DNA of 64,000 nt from Paenibacillus sp. HGH0039 (GTDB lineage: Bacteria; Bacillota; Bacilli; Paenibacillales; NBRC-103111): positions 2,644,232 through 2,708,231 of the forward strand of contig NZ_KE150412.1 of the NCBI RefSeq assembly GCF_000411255.1. Reading direction: 5' to 3'. Positions 8,880 to 16,074 of the stretch are shown here, piece by piece. The notes beneath the pieces were generated by a model. It saw nothing but the letters and a program-made list of their open reading frames with translations. It had not been told where the DNA came from and did no database searches. A program made the position numbers and the translations under genes. Each line of letters begins with the position of its first letter. Position 1 is the stretch's first letter.

Positions 8880-9485
8880 TTGAGTCGCCTCTATTTTCGG
8901 ATCTCGTGGGGATTGACCCTGACTTTTCTCCATTTTCGTATTCAATCCGTGGATCTGCTTCCGGATTTCATCGGATTTTGGATGGCCGCTTCCGCACTCG
9001 GCGAGCTGGGAAAGCGGGAGCAAGCGTTCCGGATAGCGCGTGGGTTCGCTATTCCGCTTATTTTTTTATCGCTGCCTAACGAAATCAATCTCGGCGGGGC
9101 TCCGGTTACAGACCAACCATTTTCTTTCTTCTGGTTCTCCCTTGGACTGGTCAACTCGGCGCTTTTGCTCGCCTTCATCTATTATCTTTGTACCGGCATT
9201 ATTTCTGCCGCTGCCCGCAGCAGCCTTCCCGAGCTGGCACAAAGCGCCCATATCTGCAGGTCTGTCTTTTTAGCGGTTACAGGCGCCACGCTTATACTAA
9301 GTCCTCTGGCATTAAATATGCCGGAAGCTTGGCAATATCTCCTGATTGCATTAGGCATAATCGGATTTTTGTCGGGGATCTCCATTATTCTGCTGCTGCG
9401 CAGGGCAGGCCAACTGTTGGGACCGCTGGAACCAGACCCTGATTTACGAGAAAGTATACTTAGCGGCGAAGACAAAAATACGTAA
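8880..9485 (+). CDS. Polytopic membrane protein of unknown function
   Basis: A 201-residue protein with about five hydrophobic segments. It begins with a TTG codon immediately after the stop of the upstream gene, with AAGGGAG inside the upstream coding end as ribosome site. The N-terminal part, with a VDLLPDFIGFWMAASAL stretch, resembles small Firmicutes membrane proteins annotated only as hypothetical. It is the last gene of the Lgt-like/radical-SAM operon and is followed by a strong terminator. No function can be assigned. Confidence 0.72.
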   Translation: MSRLYFRISWGLTLTFLHFRIQSVDLLPDFIGFWMAASALGELGKREQAFRIARGFAIPLIFLSLPNEINLGGAPVTDQPFSFFWFSLGLVNSALLLAFIYYLCTGIISAAARSSLPELAQSAHICRSVFLAVTGATLILSPLALNMPEAWQYLLIALGIIGFLSGISIILLLRRAGQLLGPLEPDPDLRESILSGEDKNT

Positions 9486-9563
9486 AACGGGGACCTCCTC
9501 CCCATTAGCCCAGCCAAATTAACTGAGCACAACTGCTCCTGCCGCTCTTACCCGCAGGAAACT

Positions 9564-9605
9564 AAAAAAAGCTGCTTTCCTTTAAAAGGAAAGCAGCTTT
9601 TTGCG
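9564..9605. terminator. Bidirectional terminator between convergent operons
   Basis: AAAAAGCTGCTTTCC pairs with GGAAAGCAGCTTTTT around a short loop, with A-run and T-run on either side. It lies between the rightward Lgt-like/radical-SAM operon and the leftward nup operon and can end both transcripts. Confidence 0.92.
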
Positions 9606-9623
9606 TCGTTGATCCCGTGCGGC

Positions 9624-10583
9624 TTAACGCTTGCCCGGATCGTAAGGCTCGCCGAGGGCGGCAGGCGGATAAGCACGGCCGACCGCACCCGCAAGCACCA
9701 GAATGGTCAAGACATACGGGAGCATAAAGATAAACTCCTGCGGGATGCTCTGCGACCATTCGAAGAGTTGAACATAGTTCCGGATCGCCTGGGAAAGACC
9801 GAAGAAGACGGCGGCACCAAGCGCTCCTACCGGGTGCCATTTACCGAAGATCATGGCCGCCAGGGCAATGTAGCCCTGTCCCGAGATGGTGTTATGCGAG
9901 AAGTTGCTTGTCGTCGTCAGGGCGATCGTCGCTCCGCCCAGCCCGGCGAACGCGCCGCTCAGCATAACGCCGATATAACGCATGCGGCGTACGTTGACAC
10001 CGACGGTGTCAGCCGCACTCGGGTGCTCCCCGACGGAACGCAGACGCAGACCGAACGGCGTTTTGAACAGCACATAATAGGATACGGCCACAAGAATCAG
10101 CGCGATATAGGTGGTCGGGTAGGCCGTGAAAATACCGTAACCGAGTACCGGGATTTGCGAGAGACCCGGGATCGCCCATTTGCTGAATACTTCCGTCAGC
10201 GTTTCCGTTTGTCCGGCACCCTCGAAGAGGAGCTTGACGAGGTAGACCGTTACGCCCGCCGCCAGGAAGTTGATGACCACACCGCTGATGACCTGGTCCG
10301 ATTTGAACGTGATGGTCGCAACGGCATGGATAAGCGAAAACAGAACCCCGAATACAAGCGCCGCCAGAAGTCCGATCCACGGGGACATGCTTCCCATGCC
10401 GGCTTCCTGTGCGTAAAACGTACTGACCGCCGCGGCGAACGCGCCGGATACCATCAGGCCTTCCAGTCCGATGTTGGTGACCCCGGAACGCTCCGAGAAA
10501 ATACCGCCAAGGGCCGCAAAAATGAGCGCCGTGGAAAATACCAGCGTTGTATTGATCAGCTGACCCAAAATATCCAAACTCAT
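9624..10583 (-). CDS. nupQ: Nucleoside ABC transporter permease (NupQ/YufQ-like)
   Basis: A 319-residue permease of the RbsC/BmpA-linked family (BPD_transp_2), with about nine to ten membrane helices. Typical motifs are GGIFSERSGVTNIGLEG near residue 30 and FGLRLRSVGEHPSAADTVGV in the cytoplasmic coupling region. Its ATG directly abuts the stop of the upstream permease gene. With the ATPase and the lipoprotein it forms a four-gene importer matching Bacillus subtilis NupNOPQ, which takes up guanosine and other nucleosides. Substrate is assigned by gene order and family, not by a specific residue. Confidence 0.88.
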   Translation of the reverse strand: MSLDILGQLINTTLVFSTALIFAALGGIFSERSGVTNIGLEGLMVSGAFAAAVSTFYAQEAGMGSMSPWIGLLAALVFGVLFSLIHAVATITFKSDQVISGVVINFLAAGVTVYLVKLLFEGAGQTETLTEVFSKWAIPGLSQIPVLGYGIFTAYPTTYIALILVAVSYYVLFKTPFGLRLRSVGEHPSAADTVGVNVRRMRYIGVMLSGAFAGLGGATIALTTTSNFSHNTISGQGYIALAAMIFGKWHPVGALGAAVFFGLSQAIRNYVQLFEWSQSIPQEFIFMLPYVLTILVLAGAVGRAYPPAALGEPYDPGKR

Positions 10584-11663
10584 CTAGACCACCTTCTCTT
10601 TCTTACGCTTGAAATAGAGAGGGGCAATCACCCAGCGCACGATGCCTTGTGCGGCTACGAAGAAAATGATCGAACCGATAACGATCCGGATCAACTCCGG
10701 CGGCACATCGGCGCCAAAGCTCATTCCCGCGGATCCGTAAGTCAAGATACCGAACAGAGAAGCGGCAAGAAGTACGCCGAACGGATTCGTCAGTCCCAGC
10801 AGGGCAACCGCGATTCCGTCGAAACCGTAACCCGGCGACGCCGGCATCACGGTCTGGTAGTGGAACACGCCCAGCACCTCGAACACGCCGGCCAGACCGG
10901 CGAACATTCCGCTGATGAACATGGCTTTGACGATGTTCTTGTTCACATTCATCCCCGCATATTCGGCGGCATTCGTGTTGTGGCCTACGGCACGGAGCTC
11001 GTACCCCTGCTTCGTCTTCCACAGGAAGAAGTAGAAGAATACGGCGGCAAGGATGGCAAAAAGCGTTCCCCAGTGCAGACGGGCGTTATCGAACATCGCG
11101 GACAGCCAGCCTAAGCTGACCGAAGCCGTCGGCTCAATGTCAACGGAACGCTGCTGCCCTTTCAGGAGCAGGAAATGGTTAACCGTGTAGTTCGCCAGAT
11201 AAAGGGCGATCCAGTTGAGCATGATCGTGGTGATAACTTCGTTTACACCGCGCTTCGCTTTCAGATAGCCGGCGATAGCCGCCCATAGTCCGCCGAGAAC
11301 GGCACCCACGATAATGGCAAGCGGTGCGTGAATGATGGCGGGCAGACCGCCCAGCTTGATGCCGACGAAGGAAGCTCCCGTCATCCCGACGATAAACTGG
11401 CCCTCTCCGCCGATGTTAAACAGACCCGCGCGGAAAGCGAAAGCGACCGCAAGCCCCGTCAAAATGAGCGGGGTAATCTCGCGGATCGTCTCGCCGAAAT
11501 CGTACATATTCCCGAACACCCGCGAAAACAACGAGGAGTATGCGGTTATGGGATTGTACCCGCCCGCCAGCATAACGATGGCGCCGAATACAAATCCGAG
11601 CACGATGGCCGCGAGAGGAATGATAGCGGAATCCCGCATAAAAAACTTCATGACTTTATTCAT
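10584..11663 (-). CDS. nupP: Nucleoside ABC transporter permease (NupP/YufP-like)
   Basis: A 359-residue partner permease of the same family, with the coupling motif YELRAVGHNTNAAEYAGM and the segment FRAGLFNIGGEGQF near residue 80. Its start overlaps the end of the ATPase gene by eight bases (ATGAATAA), so translation is coupled. The two permeases should form the heterodimeric membrane channel of the NupNOPQ importer. Confidence 0.88.
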   Translation of the reverse strand: MNKVMKFFMRDSAIIPLAAIVLGFVFGAIVMLAGGYNPITAYSSLFSRVFGNMYDFGETIREITPLILTGLAVAFAFRAGLFNIGGEGQFIVGMTGASFVGIKLGGLPAIIHAPLAIIVGAVLGGLWAAIAGYLKAKRGVNEVITTIMLNWIALYLANYTVNHFLLLKGQQRSVDIEPTASVSLGWLSAMFDNARLHWGTLFAILAAVFFYFFLWKTKQGYELRAVGHNTNAAEYAGMNVNKNIVKAMFISGMFAGLAGVFEVLGVFHYQTVMPASPGYGFDGIAVALLGLTNPFGVLLAASLFGILTYGSAGMSFGADVPPELIRIVIGSIIFFVAAQGIVRWVIAPLYFKRKKEKVV

Positions 11664-13194
11664 GGGTCACACCTTCCCGCTTCATGCTGCCGGCCATCAT
11701 CAGACCAAGTTCCTGATCGTTCGTTTCTTCCGGCAGAACTTCCCCGACTATTTCCCCTTCGTAAATGACCGCAATCCGGTCCGATACGTTCAAAATCTCA
11801 TCCAGCTCGAAGGAGATAAGCAGTACCGCTTTACCCTGGTCGCGCTGGGCGATGAGCTGCTTATGCACGAATTCGATAGCGCCTACATCGAGTCCGCGGG
11901 TCGGCTGCGCCGCGATAAGCAGATCCGGATTCCGGTCGATCTCCCGGGCGATAATCGCCTTCTGCTGGTTCCCCCCGGAGAGAGAACGCGCTTTCGTATG
12001 AATGCTCGGCGTACGAACGTCGAACGCTTCGATGAGCCGCTCGGCTTGTTTATCGATCGCCTCGTAATTCAGGAAACCGCCGCGGTTAAAAGCGGGACGA
12101 TGGTACGTCTGGAGCACCATGTTCTCACTCATGGAAAAGTCAAGAACAAGCCCGTGTTTATGCCGGTCTTCGGGAATATGGGACACGCCCGCTTCCGAAA
12201 TATGACGCGGCGACCTGTTGACGATTTCTTTGTCCAGCAGCTTAATCGATCCGCTGTCCACTTTGCGCAGACCGGTCAGCGCTTCGATCAGCTCGCTCTG
12301 TCCGTTGCCGTCCACACCGGCGATTCCGAGGATTTCCCCGGCTTTCACGTCGAAGGACAATCCGTTCAGAACCGGCAGCCCGTCATGCGATTTCGCCTTG
12401 ACGTCACGGACCTGAAGAACAGGGCCTTTCGGCTGCGCCGGCTTCTTGTCGACTTTGAAGGAGACGCTGCGTCCTACCATTTTCTCGGCCAGTTCGCGGG
12501 TCGTCGTCTCGGACGTTTTGACGGTATCAATCACTTTACCTCTGCGGATGATCGTAACCGTGTCGGAAATTTGCATAATTTCCTTGAGCTTATGCGTAAT
12601 GAGGATGATAGACTTGCCTTCGGCAACGAGACGTTTCATGATATCCATCAGCTCAGTGATTTCCTGGGGAGTCAGAACCGCTGTCGGTTCATCGAAAATA
12701 AGGATGTCAGCACCACGATAAAGCGTCTTCACGATTTCGACACGCTGCTGCATGCCGACGGAAATATCCTGTATTTTAGCATGGGGGTTTACTTGAAGGC
12801 CGTACTGCTCGGATAGCTTTCTGACCTGCTCGGCTGCGGATTTGTAATCAATATTCATGCCTTTCTTCGGTTCCATCCCCAAGATGATGTTCTCGGTGAC
12901 GGTAAACGGCTGAACCAGTTTAAAATGCTGATGCACCATCCCGATTCCCAGCTCGATCGCCTTATTGGGGCTGTCGATCAGAACCGGCTGGCCATTGACT
13001 TCGATACCGCCTTCATCCGGCTGGTACAAGCCAAAAACAATATTCATCAAGGTCGATTTACCCGCGCCGTTCTCTCCGAGGAGGGCGTGAATCTCCCCTT
13101 TTTGCAGCTTAAGAGAGATGGAATCGTTTGCGACAATTCCGGGAAAACGCTTTGTGATTTGCTTCAACTCAACGACAGGGGTCGCTGCACTCAT
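11656..13194 (-). CDS. nupO: Nucleoside ABC transporter ATP-binding protein (NupO/YufO-like)
   Basis: A 512-residue double ATPase of the RbsA/MglA class. The first half has Walker A GENGAGKST and Walker B DILIFDEPTAVLTP. The second half has the usual degenerate Walker A (GVDGNGQSE) with signature SGGNQQK. This one-intact, one-degenerate arrangement is typical of the family. The open frame extends 17 codons upstream, but the ATG at 13194 has AAGGGTGA at correct spacing and gives the family length of about 510. It energises the NupP/NupQ channel fed by the NupN lipoprotein. Confidence 0.9.
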   Translation of the reverse strand: MSAATPVVELKQITKRFPGIVANDSISLKLQKGEIHALLGENGAGKSTLMNIVFGLYQPDEGGIEVNGQPVLIDSPNKAIELGIGMVHQHFKLVQPFTVTENIILGMEPKKGMNIDYKSAAEQVRKLSEQYGLQVNPHAKIQDISVGMQQRVEIVKTLYRGADILIFDEPTAVLTPQEITELMDIMKRLVAEGKSIILITHKLKEIMQISDTVTIIRRGKVIDTVKTSETTTRELAEKMVGRSVSFKVDKKPAQPKGPVLQVRDVKAKSHDGLPVLNGLSFDVKAGEILGIAGVDGNGQSELIEALTGLRKVDSGSIKLLDKEIVNRSPRHISEAGVSHIPEDRHKHGLVLDFSMSENMVLQTYHRPAFNRGGFLNYEAIDKQAERLIEAFDVRTPSIHTKARSLSGGNQQKAIIAREIDRNPDLLIAAQPTRGLDVGAIEFVHKQLIAQRDQGKAVLLISFELDEILNVSDRIAVIYEGEIVGEVLPEETNDQELGLMMAGSMKREGVTHE

Positions 13195-13240
13195 GAAATC
13201 ACCCTTACTAAGGTTATTGGTAGAAGGTCTGGAAAGTAAG

Positions 13241-13270
13241 AACAAGGCCAGTTATGCAACCAGCCTTGTT
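13241..13270 (-). terminator. Intercistronic hairpin between nupN and nupO
   Basis: AACAAGGC pairs with GCCTTGTT across a 14-base loop, with only a weak T-rich stretch on the minus-strand 3' side. In binding-protein-dependent operons such hairpins often protect or partly terminate the message so that more binding protein than ATPase is made. It could also be a chance dyad. Confidence 0.45.
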
Positions 13271-13345
13271 GTATGCTCCATCATAAAAACGTACATAAAC
13301 ATGCGTCATGGTACATGGTGAAAAGGGTGCAGCCTAAACGAAATC

Positions 13346-14386
13346 TTATTGCTCAGGTACTTTGATTTCGCCTTTGATGATTTTCTCTTTATATTCGTCA
13401 GCAAGCTTCAGCACATCCGCAGGAACGTTCTTGCTGGAAGTGGAAGCAAGGCCTACGCCGTTGTCTTTCAGTCCCAGTGTTACAGGAGCGCCCGGTTTGA
13501 AGTTGCCGTCAACGACCATTTTGGAGTACTTCGTTACCGCTTCTTCAACGCCTTTAACCATGGAAGTCAGAGTCACTTGATCGCCGAATTCCAGGGATTG
13601 GTCTTTGTCTACGCCGATAACCCATACTTTTTTGCCTTGCTTGATGCGGTCGTTCGCTTCGTTGAATACACCGTTTCCTGTTGCTCCGGAGGAGTGGAAA
13701 ATGATGTCCGCGCCGTCGTTGTACATAGTGGCGGCTGCCGCTTTGCCAAGGTCAGGCTTATCGAATGCGCCCGTGTAATTGATCAGGACTTTAGCGTCCG
13801 GATTTACAGCCGCAACGCCTGCTTTGAAACCGGCTTCGAAACGTTTGATAACCGGAATATCCATACCGCCGACAAAACCGATTTTATTGGATTTCGTCAT
13901 TTTCGCCGCTACTACGCCGACCAGGAAGGAACCTTCGTTTTCGGCAAAAGTGATGGATTGAACGTTCGGTGCTTCCACCACGTTATCGATGATGGCGAAG
14001 TTAGCCGTCGGGTTTTGCTGAGCTACGGTTTTCATAGCGTCCGCGATAACGAAGCCAATCCCCCAAGTCAGGTTGTATTTACCTTGTACAAACTGGTTCA
14101 GGTTCGGAACATAGTCGGAATCCGCTTTACTTTGCAGATACTTTGTGGAAATGCCTGTATCTTTCTTCAGCTTCTCAAGCGCTTCCCAAGCGGATTGGTT
14201 GAAGGACTTGTCGTTTACGCCGCCAACGTCTGTTACCATGCCGATTTTCACATCGGACTTCTTCTCGCCGCCGGCCGCATTGCCGCTTGGCGCCGCGCCG
14301 CCATTGTCAGCCTTCTTGCCGCAGCCTGCCAATACAAGCGTGAATGCCAGCATCATGACCAGCGACAGCTTGAAAAAATTCTTCAT
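13346..14386 (-). CDS. nupN: Nucleoside-binding lipoprotein, BMP family (NupN/YufN-like)
   Basis: A 346-residue BMP/PnrA-family binding lipoprotein. A lipoprotein signal peptide ends in the lipobox LAGC (Cys at about residue 22), followed by a Gly/Ala/Asn-rich linker. The mature part starts with VKIGMVTDVGGVNDKSFNQS, the BMP-family hallmark, and includes FLVGVVAAKMTKSNKIGFVGG. It is the first gene of the nup operon. It binds a nucleoside outside the membrane and delivers it to NupP/NupQ. A spacer of about 150 bases with a hairpin separates it from nupO, which fits higher expression of the binding protein. Confidence 0.92.
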   Translation of the reverse strand: MKNFFKLSLVMMLAFTLVLAGCGKKADNGGAAPSGNAAGGEKKSDVKIGMVTDVGGVNDKSFNQSAWEALEKLKKDTGISTKYLQSKADSDYVPNLNQFVQGKYNLTWGIGFVIADAMKTVAQQNPTANFAIIDNVVEAPNVQSITFAENEGSFLVGVVAAKMTKSNKIGFVGGMDIPVIKRFEAGFKAGVAAVNPDAKVLINYTGAFDKPDLGKAAAATMYNDGADIIFHSSGATGNGVFNEANDRIKQGKKVWVIGVDKDQSLEFGDQVTLTSMVKGVEEAVTKYSKMVVDGNFKPGAPVTLGLKDNGVGLASTSSKNVPADVLKLADEYKEKIIKGEIKVPEQ

Positions 14387-14481
14387 AAAAGTAAAACCCC
14401 CTGTTTGGTTTTTGTACGCCTAATCCCTGCATCATAGTATTGGATACGAATTGTAAAAATATGTCGAGAGGACTAGGTTTA

Positions 14482-14504
14482 ATTATACCGCGTAACCGAT
14501 TATA
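14482..14504 (-). promoter_or_regulatory. Two TATAAT boxes upstream of nupN
   Basis: On the minus strand two perfect TATAAT hexamers lie 17 bases apart, about 100-115 bases before the nupN start. Neither has a clear -35 at 17 bases. They probably mark one or two nup promoters. The surrounding AT-rich region (to about 14560) could hold a regulator site, which I cannot define. Confidence 0.4.
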
Positions 14505-14593
14505 CATGTTGGGTAATCCAAAATCCACAACTAAATATACTACGGTTAATTAAATTTTTTTGTCACTGAGAAAACGCTGCCAAGCCAGGCGGC

Positions 14594-14629
14594 AAAAGAG
14601 TCCCGCACCCCATGGGGGACGGCTCTTTT
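14594..14629 (-). terminator. Terminator after ilvA
   Basis: AAAAGAGTCCC and GGACGGCTCTTTT form an imperfect stem just beyond the ilvA stop on the leftward strand, with a short T-run. Confidence 0.7.
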
Positions 14630-14635
14630 CAGCGG

Positions 14636-15892
14636 TCAAATCAGCAGATTAAACAGGGTAGGGTCGTTATTAATTTCGACATAATTGATATCTTTTTTGG
14701 ATAATCTCGAGATGAGGCCTTCGTAATCGTCTTTGTTTTTCAGCTCGATGCCGACCAGGGCGGGCGCATTGTCCCGGTTCGTTTTTTTCATATACTCAAA
14801 ACGCGTGATGTCGTCGGTCGGTCCCAGCACTTCTTCCAGAAACTCGCGGAGCGCTCCGGCCCTCTGGGGAAAGTTGACCAGGAAGTAATGCTTGAGGCCT
14901 TCATAAATGAGAGACCGCTCCTTGATCTCCTGCATCCGGTCGATATCGTTGTTGCCTCCGCTAATCACACATACTACGTTTTTACCCGCAATTTGGCTGC
15001 GGTAAGCATCCAGCGCCGCTACGGGAAGGGCTCCGGCCGGTTCAATGACAATGGCATTATTGTTGTACAGATCCAGAATCGTCGTGCATTCCTTGCCCTC
15101 CGGCACCAGCACGATGTCATCCAGCACGTGCCGGCAGATCTCGAACGTCATCTCGCCGACCTGCTTGACCGCCGCTCCGTCGACGAACTTGTCCACCGTC
15201 TCCAGAGTCACGACCCGGCCCTCCTCCATGGAGCGCTGCATACCGGCCGCTCCTTCCGGCTCCACGCCGATCACGGCGGTTTCCGGGGAGACTGCCTTGA
15301 CGTAAGCGCCGACTCCTGCCGCAAGTCCTCCGCCTCCGATGGAGGTGAAGATAAAATCAGGCGACACCGGCATCTGATTCAGCACTTCCAGGCCGACCGT
15401 CCCCTGCCCGGCAATCGTCCGAGCATCGTCGAACGGGTGGATGAAGACTTTATTCTCGCGTTCGCAGTAAATACGGGCCTGGGTGGACGAATCGTCGAAA
15501 GTATCGCCGATCAGGACCACTTCCACGTAGGGGCCTCCGAACATTTTGACCTGCGAGATTTTCTGGCGCGGGGTAGTGGTCGGCATAAAGATCTTGCCCT
15601 CGATCCCCAGATGGTTGCAGGAATAAGCGACTCCCTGGGCATGATTGCCTGCGCTGGCGCATACGACGCCCCGGCTCCGTTCCTCCTCCGTCAAACTTTG
15701 AATGACGTTGTAGGCACCCCGTATTTTAAAAGAACGGACGACCTGAAGGTCCTCCCTTTTCAAATAAATATTGCAGTCGTACTGCCTGGACAGAAGCTCG
15801 CTGCGCTGAAGCGGCGAAGGCTCAATCACCCGGCTTAGCGCATGGTTGGCGCGTATAATTTCTTCAACTGTGACAGTGCTCGGATTGCTCAC
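14636..15892 (-). CDS. ilvA: Threonine deaminase (threonine ammonia-lyase)
   Basis: IlvA converts threonine to 2-oxobutanoate and ammonia with pyridoxal phosphate, the entry to isoleucine synthesis. The 418-residue length matches the Bacillus-type enzyme. The cofactor lysine lies in SFKIRGAYN near residue 52. SAGNHAQGVAY and the Gly-rich phosphate loop SIGGGGLAAGVGAY are intact. A single ACT-like regulatory domain of about 85 residues (from YFLVNFPQRAGALREFLEEVLG to the end) suggests isoleucine feedback control. It stands alone between terminators. I saw no T-box leader; the upstream spacer is under 200 bases. Confidence 0.95.
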   Translation of the reverse strand: MSNPSTVTVEEIIRANHALSRVIEPSPLQRSELLSRQYDCNIYLKREDLQVVRSFKIRGAYNVIQSLTEEERSRGVVCASAGNHAQGVAYSCNHLGIEGKIFMPTTTPRQKISQVKMFGGPYVEVVLIGDTFDDSSTQARIYCERENKVFIHPFDDARTIAGQGTVGLEVLNQMPVSPDFIFTSIGGGGLAAGVGAYVKAVSPETAVIGVEPEGAAGMQRSMEEGRVVTLETVDKFVDGAAVKQVGEMTFEICRHVLDDIVLVPEGKECTTILDLYNNNAIVIEPAGALPVAALDAYRSQIAGKNVVCVISGGNNDIDRMQEIKERSLIYEGLKHYFLVNFPQRAGALREFLEEVLGPTDDITRFEYMKKTNRDNAPALVGIELKNKDDYEGLISRLSKKDINYVEINNDPTLFNLLI

Positions 15893-15972
15893 GACAGGTC
15901 TTCCTTTCCGATGTGGTAATGGTATTCCGATTATTGTAGCACAAGTCGGGCTTTTAGCGCTTGTCTCCGCCG

Positions 15973-16024
15973 AAAAATATAAGAACCCCGTTCCCCCGCT
16001 TAACGGGCCGGGAACAGGGTTTCT
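15973..16024 (-). terminator. Terminator after the RND exporter gene
   Basis: AAGAACCCCGTTCCC pairs with GGGAACAGGGTTTCTT across a GC-rich inner stem (CCCGTTAAGCGGG on the minus strand), followed on the minus strand by a T-rich run. It separates the RND gene from ilvA. Confidence 0.85.
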
Positions 16025-16074
16025 TTTTTCGGAAGGCGACGACTGCCTGCGGAAGCTTAAGCCTGAGCGATGCG

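Noticed and set aside
9609-11114. 501-codon open frame on the + strand
   Set aside because: It is the antisense shadow of two clear permease genes; its translation is Arg/Gly/Asp-rich with no family motif.
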